This document shows positions 22,002 through 34,700 of a DNA stretch of 64,000 nt, in pieces. Position 1 is the first letter of the stretch, and the number at the start of each line of letters is the position of its first letter. Under the pieces are notes generated by a model, which was given only the letters and a program-made list of their open reading frames with translations, was not told the DNA's origin and ran no database searches. This DNA is from Saccharum officinarum (Eukaryota; Streptophyta; Magnoliopsida; Poales; Poaceae): positions 70,251,532-70,315,531 of the forward strand of contig CM036225.1 of the NCBI GenBank assembly GCA_020631735.1, in the 5' to 3' direction. The translations under genes were made by a program, and so were the position numbers.

Positions 22002-23234
22002 ATGGACGACGGCGACGGCGGACTGAGCTTCGACTTCGAGGGCGGCCTCGACTCCGTCCCGGCGGCCGGGGGCGGGGGCCCCGTGCCGTCCTCCACCGAC
22101 CCTGGCGCGGGCGGAGGCGGAGGCGGCGACGGGCTGGGTATGCACGGGCGCGGCCGAGGTCGCGGGAGCTACCGCCAGACGGTGTGCCGGCACTGGCTTC
22201 GCGGCCTCTGCATGAAGGGCGAGGCGTGCGGGTTCCTGCACCAGTTCGACAAGGCCCGCATGCCCGTCTGCCGCTTCTTCCGCGACTTCGGCGAGTGCCG
22301 CGAGCCCGACTGCGCGTACAAGCACTCGTACGACGACGTCAAGGAGTGCAACATGTGAGATCTCTGATCCCACCCGACTTGTTCGGGTTCCCCGTGTTGA
22401 TTTTAGCGTCTGGGTGGGAAATAGGTGGCTTTTATAAGCTTGGTGGTGGCTGTGGTCGACGAAATTTGTTAACTTGTTGGAAAATTTTCTAACTAAGATG
22501 TCAATTCGTGTTGATTGATTGGGGATTTGGGTTTGAGATTATAGTGATCATGGTCCCTGGGTTACTCTTAGTCCGGTTTGATTCAATTTAATAGAATCTA
22601 GCGACTTTGATAATTTCACTGAAAGAAGCTACACCTGACATGATATTCTGGAAATGCAATGTATTTGGCAGTTTTTTTTTTTGCTAAAAAATGGCTCTAC
22701 AACTACAACTATAGCCTGTAAAGCTGTGACTCAGGATTAGCTTTGTATTGTCATTGTTCAGATTCAGAGTTAAGAATGATTGCTTACCATCTTTCGTCAC
22801 ATCTGAATCTCTGTTGTTCCATACTTTTCAGGTACAAGATGGGGTTTTGTCCCAATGGTCCTAATTGCCGGTACAAGCATATCAAGCTACCTGGGCCACC
22901 GCCTTCTGTTGAGGAAGTTCTTCAGAAGATTTTGCAGATGCGCTCTTTCAACAGATATGGTCAGAATAGAAATAATAATTATAATCAGCAGGGGGAGAGA
23001 CCTCAACATCCACAGGGTTCTGGGATGCCTAACCAAAACTCGGCAGAAAATGCTACTGCTGCAGCTCCACCAGCTGGTGGACAACAAGCACAAACGCTGA
23101 ATCAACAGCCACCACAGCAGCAGCAGAAGCCAAATACAAATGACCAGGCCCAAGGTGTTTCAAATGGCCATCAGGCCACAAGAATCGCCACACCCCTTCC
23201 ACAAGGACCATCTAGGTGTGTGTGGAGTTTCTAG
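22002..23234 (+). CDS. CPSF30: CPSF30, predicted short isoform ending in intron 2
   Basis: If intron 2 is retained or the transcript is polyadenylated inside it, exons 1 and 2 are followed by only five extra residues (CVWSF) and a stop at 23232-23234. This gives 251 residues with the three CCCH fingers but no YTH domain. Arabidopsis makes a short form of about the same size by polyadenylation in the corresponding intron, so the arrangement looks conserved. Actual use of this end cannot be seen from the sequence. Confidence 0.7.
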
Positions 23235-26200
23235 TCATGCTTGTAAAGCTTTTAGAACTGTGAAAACTACGTATATAGTTTAGTTTTGGTTGCAACAGCG
23301 TATCTCATAAAACTACTATGTTATATCATATGTTTTGACACTTGTTGATAAATTGTACTTAATTTCAACCTTGTGTCTTCTGTAACTGATTGAAAGAAAA
23401 AGTTTGTAGTTATTTTTGCTCTTTGGATTACAAAGCTAGGTTATATGTCAGCTAGTTATTCTCTGAGGTTGGTTCCACAATATTTAGCTCTTCAATAGAA
23501 GAAGCTTTTTGTAATGATAGTTACTGCTAAGCTACTACTCTATTTGTATAGACGGATTTCGTGGTGGAAAGTTCAAGTAGCACATGAGATGGTGAACATC
23601 GCATGAATGGTTAATTTTGGAGACCTGTAGTCTGATCCAGGCCATGTCATACACAGGGTATTGAGCACGCCTCTGCTGCCCCTGGAGACAATGCACAGGA
23701 TTATTCACATATGCAGTTTACACTATACTTTAACCTGATTACTTGAACCTGTACTTGTTTAGTATTTTCAAATTTAGATGCCATTATATTGACAAACTAC
23801 AGTTTTTAGTTATAGGAACTTGACCCTGTATGTTAGGCTTTCATACATCTTTAGTTCACTATTTTTTTTATATATCTGGTTCATGTGCTGCAATTCTTGG
23901 GAAATCAACATTTTTCCGTTTCTTTTTGGGTCTCTTGAGGAATCCCTTGAAAAAGAAGGGTTAGAATATCCCTTTTGTTTTACAGACATAGTAATCAGAT
24001 ATTTGACTTGCTTGTTGAAATATATATGGAGCTTAGCAAGTTACTTAGTTTTATGAATAACAGTACTATGGGTTCACCTTCTGTCAGGTTACTTGCTTAC
24101 TTTTGTCATTTTTTTTTACTTCTGTACCTATCGCTATGGTTGAGTGAATGCTGTAATTTAGCCCATATTTTAGTACCATTACCTATGCATCTTGTCAGAA
24201 GTTCCATTTAATTGTTTAATGGTATCAGCTGTGCTATACTATAATGGTTCTCTAATCCAGTCTTGGGTTGGTAAATGTAAAACATTAGGTACTTCATTGT
24301 TAAAAGTTGCAATCGGGAGAATCTGGAAATATCAGTTCAACAAGGAATTTGGGCCACACAGAGGAGTAACGAGGCTAAACTCAATGAAGCTTTTGAATCA
24401 ACTGAGAATGTTATTTTGATATTCTCAATTAATAGAACTCGCAATTTCCAGGTATACTGAAGGTTCATATTTGTTATGAATACTGTTGTATTTGCCTGTC
24501 TTTGATCTAATCTTTGAAAATGCTATTTTGAATATGTTCAATTAAATTTATTTACTAGACTAAATGTTATGCTTTTCAAGGGGTGTGCAAAGATGACTTC
24601 TAGGATTGGTGGCTACATTGGTGGTGGAAATTGGAAATCTGCTCATGGAACAGCACATTATGGTCGGAACTTCTCTATGCAGTGGCTTAAGGTGCAGTTT
24701 TCTTGCTGATTATGTACTCCTGTTTGTTTATCACCACTTTAATCGTAGCTTAGCCCTTTCCAGATGTTGGGATATTCGAGTTTTGAGCTGATAACTGTTA
24801 TCATAGCTTATGTGTTATGGGCGTGTTTTAGATGGCCCTGAGCCCAAACAGAGTGACCTTGTTGGCCGGCGGTAGCCTCACCACAAGGGCAGGACTAGGA
24901 GAAGATAGATCGGCATGGATATTGATTTCTCTTTTTGTTCGATTCCTCACAGACCACATTACTTCTTGAAATGCTCATGTGGCATTGTGGCAAACAGATG
25001 GAAATTCCTAATGCAACTAATGACTCAAAAACTAACCCATCACATAAGTTCATGCTGTTGCTGTCTGGCTTGGGCGGGGAAGCCGTGCAGTTTGGCTAAT
25101 GTGTTGCGCCTAGCCCTGGCCCATGACAGTATGGTTATAAATTCACATTATAGTGCATGAAGACTTTTGTATGTTGTACTTTTGGTTAGGTTAGTAACAG
25201 CGCAAATCTTCCTTTCTGTCCACCTATTCATCTGTGCAACCCTGACCCTGTTCCCAAGGGAATCTGGACTTAATTCTCCTCTGGAAAAACCATCTAAAAT
25301 AGCCAAGCTCAGGTTTACAAACATGCAAACATTGATAGAAAGTGAGACTTGTATGTTGATGGAATTGTGGTTAAGATGTGCTTTAGGCCCAGACAATTTA
25401 TTTAGAGCAGAAAGTATCGTATTAATGCCTTGAAGTGTCATTCCATTGGGTGCTGTTCTCCATATCAAAATTTGGATCTGCTACATTAATTGTACAGATG
25501 AACTAATCATTGGTTAGCTTCAGTTCTTGCAAGCGTGTAGGCCAAAGGCCTTGTGTTTATGTTCTGTTTGCGTTTTTTATGAACTGGACATAATACAATT
25601 GAATATGGCTTATCACCTTTATATTGATATATTTTTTTTAACTGGACCATAAAATTGGTGTTGAGTTTACAATTTACAAGCATGGTTATATCATTCAACA
25701 AATCATTAATTGAAGTTGTGGCTGATAAGACTTCTCATTGAATATTTCTTGCCATCTGTTTTTGCATGAAAGCCTTACAGTATGTCTAATATCATCATTA
25801 TGTCTGTACTTACAACAGTTTTTGCACTGCAGCTTTGTGAGTTGTCATTTCAGAAAACCCATCATCTCCGCAATCCATACAATGATAACCTCCCTGTTAA
25901 GGTACGTGGATCACCTTGTCTTAGGTGTTCGCTGGTCTTGGCTCCTTGAAATACGACGCCTTATGTTTTTTATATGTTATCAAATGGCAAGTGTGGAAAC
26001 TGTTGGTTTAGCTTATACATATAGCACTATTTCACGGCCTGTCTTGTTTCATATTTTTTTGATATATTTAAAATGTTGAATGAGCCATTGTCAAACCTGC
26101 CTGGAAATACTGAGCTGACTTTGCTTTAACTACAAACCATACATATGTTGTTCATCCTTATTGTCTAGATTTATATTTCACCAGAGATTATAATATTGTG

Positions 26201-27937
26201 TTATGTTTGGCTGGTTGATTAAACTTCAAACTTTTGTACAGTTTATATAATGATTAAAACACTAGCTGGAAAATTAATCTTGCCGGTAGGATATTCTAAA
26301 TTGATGTTGGCCAGAAAGAAAAGTAACAGAAATTCTAGTGGTATGCACACACTGATGATTGACTAGATTGTTGAAACTGTATGCTTTTTTTATACATTTA
26401 CATTCTCAAAAAGTTTCCAGGATTTAATTGTTCAGTTCACTTCTGATTAATGCAGATCAGCAGAGATTGCCAGGAACTAGAACCTTTCATTGGTGAGCAG
26501 TTGGCTTCTCTGCTTTATCTGGAGCCAGACAGCGAACTTACGGTAGGTTATGCATTTATTGCCATTGCCATTTATCTTGTTTTTAACATTCCCATTACCT
26601 TTCTGTTTTCTTACTATCAGGCATATCAACCTAGTCCATTGCAACCACAACTGACACTAGGATTTGGTCTAGTCACATTTGAGCACCATTTGCCTTGTTT
26701 CTTAACTCTAAACTAGTTTTGTAATTGTCAAACCATGGTTGTGGGTGACCATAATTTATGTGCATATAACATTCACATAGCAGGGTTGTGCTAGAAAGAG
26801 GTGGAAGATATCAGTAAAATTTACAATATTTCTTTACACTAAAGGTTTATTCTAATGGAGATAATTGCTACTGCTTTTAGATTGACTAAAATTTAATAAT
26901 GGCACATTATATTCTCTTCATGGAATAAGGACTAACATTGCATATACACTTCTCTACAAGCAGTAGCACACAGCTCCACATGTTGGTCGGTGCTAGTGTT
27001 ATTTTGCTTAAAAGAGAATTAGCCTGGTACATTTTTGTCGAAAGGCCTGGTCCACTTGTGTTTACTTGATATATATTATTTTAGTTACCATATGTTGCCT
27101 CTTCCTTTTCTTCACTTGTTTGAAGTGTCCATTTCCTGTGTCTGATATTTTTGAATATGGGTTCAGGCTATGCTAATTGCAGCAGAGGCCAAGCGAGAGG
27201 AGGAAAAAGCAAAGGGAGTCAGTGCTGACGAGGCAGCTGATAATCAAGATATTGTGCTGTTTGACGACAATGAAGAGGATGAGGAAGAGGAAAGCGAGGA
27301 GGAAGAAGAAGGCAACGGTCAAGAGTCTCAAGGGAGGGGAAGAGGAAGGGGGATGATGTGGCCGCCTCAAATGCCGATGATGCGTGGGCCAATGATGGCA
27401 GGGCGTGGCTTCCCTCCCAACATGATGGGTGATGGCTTTGGTTTCGGCGGCGGTTTCGGCATGCCTGATCCTTTTGGCATGCCACGCGGCTTCCCGCCAT
27501 TTGTTGGCCCAAGGTTCCCCGGGGACTTCGCTAGAGGCCCGATGCCGGGGATGGGCTTCCCCGGCAGGCCCCCGCAGCCTTTCCCTCTGGGTCTTGACAT
27601 GATGATGGGCCCTGGCCGTGGTCCACTGATGGGAGGCATGGGAATGGGAGGGCCTGGACGGCCTAATCGCCCCATGGGTATGGCGCCCTTCATGCCCCCG
27701 CCACCTCCAAATAACCGTGCTGCCAAGCGGGAACAGAGAAGGCCAGGGGGTGACCGTGGGGACAGGTTCGAAACAGCGTCATCAGACCAGGGCAGCAGGG
27801 GCCATGATAACACTGGAAACTCTGGAGCAGATGGAGCCAGAGCCCAGTCTGGAGACAGGTACAGTAGAAGCGCCCTTCGAGACGATGACAGCGAGAGTGA
27901 TGAGGAGGCGGCTCCCAGGCGATCAAGGAAACGATAG
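22002..27937 (+). CDS. CPSF30: CPSF30, long isoform: CCCH zinc-finger and YTH protein of the polyadenylation machinery
   Basis: The gene has seven exons: 22002-22354, 22832-23215, 24289-24451, 24581-24691, 25833-25901, 26456-26542 and 27167-27937. All introns are GT-AG and the frame closes to 645 residues. The protein is the 30-kDa subunit of the cleavage and polyadenylation specificity factor, which binds pre-mRNA near the poly(A) signal in the nucleus. Three CCCH fingers are seen: C62-C70-C76-H80, C90-C99-C104-H108 and C116-C124-C130-H134. A Gln/Asn-rich linker follows. A YTH domain spans about 246-389 (RYFIVKSCN to YLEPDSELT), with aromatic residues W267 and W318 in the places known to form the m6A cage, and Y327 nearby. 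The tail is acidic (DNEEDEEEESEEEEE), then rich in Gly, Met and Pro, and ends RRSRKR. No break is visible, so this is the one clearly intact host gene here. Confidence 0.95.
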
Positions 27938-28324
27938 AGTGATACCGAGTGGTTGAGATTCATGCTGTTACTAGATGTAAGAGAGGTACTGGTGAAACAG
28001 AGCTGAGATAGACTAAAATGGATTCTCTCATTTTGTAAACTGAGATTAGAACTAAGATAGTGAAAAATGTGGATTATGTATAACTGTGACATTGGTAGCT
28101 GAATTTTGCTGGCAGAAAACATTGTGGCAGGCTGAGATTGTACTAGTGGTGCATCACAGTATGACTCATGAGTTAGAAACTGGCAGAATAACGTTGGCAT
28201 GAACTATCTGTTCAGTTGTGCTGTGCTTATCATCACAACAATGTACACATGTACTATACAACAAGATGAGAATGGTTTATGGTCTTACATTATGGGGTCT
28301 GCGTTCACTCTTACACACATCACA
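27938..28324 (+). other. CPSF30 3' UTR and downstream flank
   Basis: Non-coding sequence after the stop. The part to about 28045 is repeated next to receptor kinase copy 3 (about 53270-53397). The part at about 28095-28255 (gtagctgaattttgctggc onward) resembles the flanks downstream of receptor kinase copies 1 and 2. Confidence 0.7.
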
Positions 28325-28447
28325 TCAAATTTCGACGCATGCATGGAGCATAACTAATTGTATAGTTTGTCTGTAAATGTGACGAATCTTTTGAGCCTAG
28401 TTAGTAATTGGTGCCAAATAACAACGAAAAATGCTACAGTAATATCG
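28325..28447. mobile_element. Remnant of the GGCCTTGTTTAG-type MITE
   Basis: Contains gacgcatgcatggagcataa, then gacgaatcttttgagcctag and aaaaatgctacagtaat, matching the interior of the MITE at 5253-5490. The ends are missing. Confidence 0.65.
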
Positions 28448-28538
28448 CGAAGTGCTAACATGTGAAAACACATATCATCAAAATACGCTGACAGCCTAGA
28501 CCCAGATGGGGTAGCCGTGGACTGCACTACACATTTCC

Positions 28539-28592
28539 TTTTACTCTTATATTCTTCTCGCATATTTTACTCTTATATTATTCTCGCATATT
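28539..28592. repeat. 26-bp tandem duplication
   Basis: ttttactcttatattcttct, then cgcata, is followed directly by a second copy with one change. Confidence 0.8.
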
Positions 28593-29389
28593 GTTTGGTT
28601 GGCAAGATTGTGCTATATTTGAATTATTTGGGTTTATATATGCTCTCCCTACCCTTCCGTTACGACTTTGTCAAGGTTTCTACGTACCTGTTCACTTGTG
28701 CTTAGGCTTAAATAAGTTTTTGATTCACTTTAAACAACCAAACCGTCGTGAGTTGCCAAAAAATTACAGCATGTTGGGTTTGACGCACCGCTCAAATCAG
28801 AATCATCCGATCCTAGCTCCGAATCTATGATGGGCATTTAGTTTGCATCTTCGGCTTATGCCATCCGTCACCAAGCTATTCCATTTGGCTAATGATATAC
28901 ACTTAAGACGTCTGGACGGACGTACTCCTTCCTCCGCTCATTCCCGCAAGCGCTACTCGTCCAGCGACCCTATCCACTTGTCCCGTCCGCGTGCCCCGAT
29001 GCTCATTGCGTCGTTTCCTCCCTACGTCGTCATGCCCATCCGCCCACCCCACTCCGTCTTTGCCGTTGTCGATCCCCCACATCGCCGCGCCCCTGCCGCG
29101 CTACGCCCATCCCTATAACCTCCTCCACGCTACCTCCCCGTGCTGCCTCCTCCGAGCTGTATTCCCCACCGGGCCCAGTCTGCCTCGCCCACCTCCACCG
29201 CACTGCCTCCTCGCTACGGCTGGCCTGCTCGCGTGACCACCTCCACCGAGCAGGCGAGCCTCCACGATGGATGCTCCAGTAAGCAGGCAAGGGGGACGAG
29301 ACCAACGAATTGCCCATGTCGCTGCCACACAGCGAGCTCCATGCACCGCCGTCGACCTCCGCATCAGCGTGCCTCCATTCGTTCAAGCA

Positions 29390-29880
29390 AATCCCATGTT
29401 GCAAGAGTATGTTTCAAGTATTTCAGATGTTTTATTTGGATATTACAAGTGTTTCATTTTGATGTTGCAAAAGTAGATTGGAATATTGCACATGTTGCAG
29501 TGGCTATACACGTATGTTTCATGTGTATGTTCCAAATGTTATGTTTGTAAGTATTTCATCTGTATGTTGTATATGTTTTCACACAATGTTGCGAGTGCTT
29601 TATCTAGGTGTTGCGTATATTTGCAAATGGTTTTCAAGTGTTTTTAGATGTTTTTTTGCAAGTGTTTCATACGCATGTTTCGAGTGTTTCAACTGTTTCG
29701 TATATATGTTGCAAGTGTTTCATCTGGATATTTCAAAAGTAGATCTGGTGTTGCAGCTAGTGTTTTATATGCATATTTCATGTGTTTCATCTGCCTTCAG
29801 ACGTATGTTGCAAGTATTTCATTCACATGTTTCAAAAGTAGATCGGGTGTTACATCTCTGTCCTTACTTTTCTGCTGCTT
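29390..29880. repeat. Diffuse minisatellite-like repeat (ttgcaagtgtttcatctgga words)
   Basis: Variants of atgttgcaagtgtttcat and tttcaaaagtagatc recur every 30-60 bp. This resembles a known type of low-copy grass repeat with no coding role. The ORFs across it are fortuitous. The segment around 28860-29390 is C-rich and also lacks a recognisable gene. Confidence 0.6.
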
Positions 29881-29912
29881 CCGCTTCCCCTCGGTGTCTC
29901 CTCCTTCTCCTC

Positions 29913-31015
29913 CACTACTGCAGAAAACTTAACCGAGACGGACAAAATCGATTAACCGAGGCGGGCAAGCCAACCGCCTTCGTCAAAAGGTCACAATTAA
30001 TTGGGCCTTAACGGAGGCGGTTGGCCAACCGCTTCAGTTAATAGATTAACCGAGGAATGCCCGTCTCGGTTAATGGATTAAAAAAACAAAAAAAACCCAG
30101 AGCCCACCAGCGAGCCCGTTTTCGAGCCCATCGGCAAGCCCAATCCTAGCCCCAGAGCCAGATCCATGCCCATGCCAACGTCGGCCGCCCTCCATGCTCC
30201 CATCGCGGCGTCGCCTAGATTTGCCCCTTCTCGAGAGTCCTGCCACCGGATTTGCCTCTGCTCCATTGGATTTGCATCTGCTCCACCGGATCTACAAAGG
30301 GAGAGTGAGGGAGATGAAGAGAGGGAAGAGAGAGGGACAGGGATTTGTGTACCTGCTGCACCACCGGATCGAGCCCGCTGCCCGCGCCCTTGCTCCTTGT
30401 GCGTGCATCTGAGGGGCGCCGCGCGGCTCACCACCACGCACCCCTCACCGCGCCGCTCACCGCCACGTCCACCGTGCACCCCTCACTGAGCCACCATGGT
30501 CCAGTGCCGAGAGGGAGGGAGCGCCGGGAGAGAGGGAGGGAGCCCGCCTCGATCCGCTAGAGCTGTGGGTGCCCGTCGCCGGAAGGTCGCGAGGAGGTAG
30601 AGGGAGCTCATGAGGAAGGAGGCTCGGCATCGCTCGGGCTCGGTTTGGGAGAGGGAAGTCACGACTCGCGAGGAGGGGCGCCGCTCGGCTCGGTCTCATC
30701 AGAAAGAGGAGTGGTGAATGAGAAGAGAGACCCTAAGGTGATGTATTTATATTCGAAGAAGGCTACCGGGCCTCGCCTGGGCCTATTGGGCCTCGGCCTT
30801 TTTAGAGGCGGGCCTTATAGGTTACGTTAGGACAACCGTCTCGGTTAATAGACATTAACCGAGGCGGTTCTGTTATGTTGCCCGCCTCGGTTAAGCATTA
30901 ACCGAGGTGGTTATTGGCCGGCTGCCCGGCCATGAATAACTGAGGCGGGCAACCGGCTCAACCGCCTCAGAAGCTTTTTTTCAAGCGCCTTGGTTATTTT
31001 TTTTGTGTAGTAGTG
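29913..31015. mobile_element. Non-autonomous CACTA (En/Spm) element with CTC target duplication
   Basis: The left end is CACTACTGCAGAAAAC and the right end, reverse complemented, is CACTACTACACAAAAA. CTC flanks both sides (29910-29912 and 31016-31018). Subterminal regions carry many direct and inverted copies of ttaaccgaggcggg, typical of CACTA transposase-binding repeats. The 1.1-kb element has no transposase. The sequence on both sides of it belongs to the same older repeat. Confidence 0.85.
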
Positions 31016-31652
31016 CTCCTCTCGACGCTGGCTGGGCATCTAGCGCCCTCTCCCCCTCTTAGTCACCTGCTGCAGCTGCTGGCTATGTGCATACGCGTGA
31101 GAAGCAGATAAGGCGCGAGCGGGACTCTCCACGTGCAGTCGGGCGGCGCAGGCCCCGCATAGGTGGGCATGGGGGAGACGAAGTGCAGGCACGGGCATCC
31201 GTCCGAACATTCGGGCGCTAGCACGGCCTATTCCATCATTCTGAAAAAACGATGGACGACTTGATCCTACATGCATGAGGAGCCAACTGGTGCCGGACGG
31301 AGCCCATCCACGAACCAAACAGGCTGGCGTAAAGTGGCCGTCTGGATTGCTTTGGCACATATGGGACTCACAAGATCAAACAAAACCCATAAGGACAAGG
31401 GTTGGCCGGCAGCCGGTGCAAGCTGAAGGATTCCAGGATCGAGTAGCACTGTGATGTGATGACCAACCTATCAGAGCAAACTATATACCAGTCATTGTCT
31501 TCCCACCAGCTTCCAGTTGGAGGAGAGTGACGCTAATGTTCCAACTCTGTGTACATCAAATTGATCCAGTCTTCGTCTCTGGTCTGTGAAAATTTTGACT
31601 ACAGCCTACAGGTAAATTCGAGCTGAATCTGGTAGGAAGTGCTACCTTTGAA

Positions 31653-31660
31653 TATAAATA
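31653..31660 (+). promoter_or_regulatory. TATA box of receptor kinase copy 1
   Basis: TATAAATA lies 87 bp upstream of the ATG at 31747, a normal spacing for a short 5' UTR. Confidence 0.6.
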
Positions 31661-31746
31661 AGAGGTACCACGAGTTGCCTTCTGCTAAAACAAACACACC
31701 CTGTCCAGCCATCCCAGCAACCAATTCAGAGCTCCATCGGCAGCAA

Positions 31747-34700
31747 ATGGCTCTACTCCGAGAGCCGCTCTTGCTCACCTTTGTCTTCCTTGCATGTTCT
31801 CCTGGCTCTGTGTCCACAAGCAACACCACCGACCATGGTGCGCTCATGTCATTCAAGTCACACGTGAGCATGGACGCGTCGGCAGCCCTGATGCAATGGG
31901 GCAACCTGTCTGTTCCCATGTGCCAGTGGCCCGGTGTGGCATGCGGCTTGAAAGGAAGACGACTTGGCGTGTGGTGGCGTTGAACCTCGTCGGGCTCAAC
32001 CTTGTTGGCACCATCACCACGGCTTTGGGCAACCTAACTTACTTGAGGCAGCTTGACCTGTCATCGAATCACTTCCATGGAATCCTGCCACCAGAGCTTG
32101 GTAATCTCCATGACCTAGAGACTCTTGTACTCAGACAAAACTCTATCCAAGGATATATTCCACCATCACTTGCAAATTGCAGTAACCTTGTCATCATCGC
32201 TCTTGATACTAATAAATTACAGGGTGAAATACCAAGAGAGTTCAGCTCACTGCATAATATCAAGCAGCTCTACCTTGGCGAAAATAGACTTGTGGGAAAA
32301 ATCCCTTCTAGCATTGGAAGCATTGCGAGTCTGGAAGAGCTCGTCCTACGATATAACAACCTGTCAGGAGAAATCCTAATAGAGATAGGTAGCATTGTCA
32401 ATCTCACCCGTTTGTCTCTAGGTGCCAATCAATTTTCTGGAACGATCCCTGCTTCACTTGGAAACCTCTCAGCATTGACCATTCTCAGTCTTGCAGAAAA
32501 TGAACTAGAAGGAAGCATCCCACCACTGCAAGGCCTCTCGTCTCTCCGTTTTCTTTGGTTTGGAGCGAACAAGCTAGAAGGAACCATCCCTCCTTGGTTA
32601 CGAAACCTCTCTTCACTAGTATTCATAGACCTCAGGGAAAATAGTCTAGTGGGTCAAATCCCAGAATCATTAGGAAATCTTGAGCTTCTTACGAAGCTTT
32701 CTCTCACAAAGAACAATCTTTCAGGTTCGATATCCCATTCCATCGGAAACCTCCATGCTCTCTATGAACTTTATCTAAACCATAACAATCTAGAAGGATC
32801 TTTGCCTCAGTCAATGTTCAACCTCACTTCTCTCGAAATTTTGGCAATAAATTACAACAACTTGACTGGAGTTCTCCCAACCTATATGGGTAGCAAGCTA
32901 TCCAAACTCAAAACATTCGTTATATCAAATAATCGATTTCATGGCGTGCTGCCATCATCCATATGCAATGCTTCCATGCTTCAAAATATTCAAATAGTAA
33001 GCACCTTCATATCGGGAAAAATTCCACAGTGTTTGGGAACTCACCAGATGAACTTGTCCTCGGTGGCTCTTGAAGAAAGTGAGTTTGAAGCAACAAATGA
33101 TGCTGATTGGGGATTCATGTCGAGTCTAACCAATTGTAGCCATATGTGGGAAGTAGGTTTGGCCTCTAATAAGCTCAAAGGTGTTCTACCCAATTCAATT
33201 GCGAATTTTTCAACAGGAATGGAGTTTTTTAGCATCCAGGAGAACATGATATCTGGAACAATACCGGGAGGAATAGGGAACCTCGTCAATCTAAAAGCAC
33301 TTGGTATGGATAACAATATTCTTTCAGGCACTATTCCATCATCTCTCGGCAAACTCAAGAATTTGAATATATTATATTTATCCACAAACACTTTGTCAGG
33401 ACCCATCCCTGTAGCTTTGGGCAATCTGACACAACTTAGTCAACTTTTCCTTAGTGATAATGACATTAGTGGACCTATACCTTCAATTCTCAAAAATTGT
33501 TCTTTACAAGTATTGGATCTTTCTCACAACAATCTTTCCGGTTCAATACCTAAAGAACTGTTTTTCATATCAACATTGTCGATTTCCATGAATCTTGAAA
33601 ATAATTCCTTGTCAGGGGCTTTGCCATCAGAAGTGGGCAATCTAAAAAATGTCAATGAAATTGATTTCTCTAATAATATGATTTCTAATGAGATTCCAGG
33701 CTCTATCAGCGAGTGCAAAGTCTGGTAAACCTCAACTTGTCTAGAAACATCCTTCAAGGGACAATTCCAGTATCAGTAGGAACTCTAAGGGGCCTCTTCA
33801 AGCTTGATCTTTCCTACAATAATTTATCTGGGACCATACCTGAGACCCTTGCCAGATTAACGGGTATTTCTTCACTGAATATCTCGTTCAACAAACTCCA
33901 AGGTGGAGTTCCAACAGATGGGGTATTTGAGAATGCAACTATAATCTTAATCACTGGGAATTATGACCTATGTGGTGGTATCCCTCAACTGAAGTTACCA
34001 CCTTGCTTGAACCACACCACCAACAAAGCACATCAGAAACTTGCCATGATAGTTTCCATATGCAGCGCATGTGTTTTTGTCACACTAGTATTTGTACTAT
34101 ACACACTCCATCAAAAGAGCCAGAAGACAAAAGCAATAAACATACAAAGGTCCACCTTGAGTGAACAAAATGTGAGGATTTCCTTTGCCGAATTGGCCGA
34201 TGCAACAAATAGTTTTGCATTTGAAAACCTCATTGGAGCAGGGAGCTTTGGATCAGTGTACAAAGGTAGAATGAGAGTAAACGGTCAGGATGCAGTTGTC
34301 GCTGTTAAGGTTTTCAACCTCATGCAACGTGGCGCATCTCAAAGTTTTGTTGCAGAATGTAACACTTTAAGATGTGCTCGACACCGAAATCTTGTAAAGA
34401 TATTAACCGTCTGCTCAAGTATTGATTTTCAAGGACGTGACTTCAAGGCCCTCGTCTATGAGTTTTTACCTAATGGAAATTTGGACCAATGGCTACACCA
34501 AGATATCATGGAAGAAGATGGTGAACAGAAGGCACTAGAACTGATTGCAAGGCTACACATTGCAATTGATGTGGCAGCCTCGCTTGATTATCTACACCAA
34601 CATACACCAGTGCCAATTGTTCACTGTGATATTAAGCCAAGCAATGTTCTCTTGGATTGTGACATGGTTGCTCACGTTGGTGATTTTGGGCTAGCACGGT

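Noticed and set aside
27367..28200. 277-codon minus-strand ORF opposite CPSF30 exon 7
   Set aside because: It is an antisense shadow of the Gly/Met/Pro-rich tail of CPSF30.
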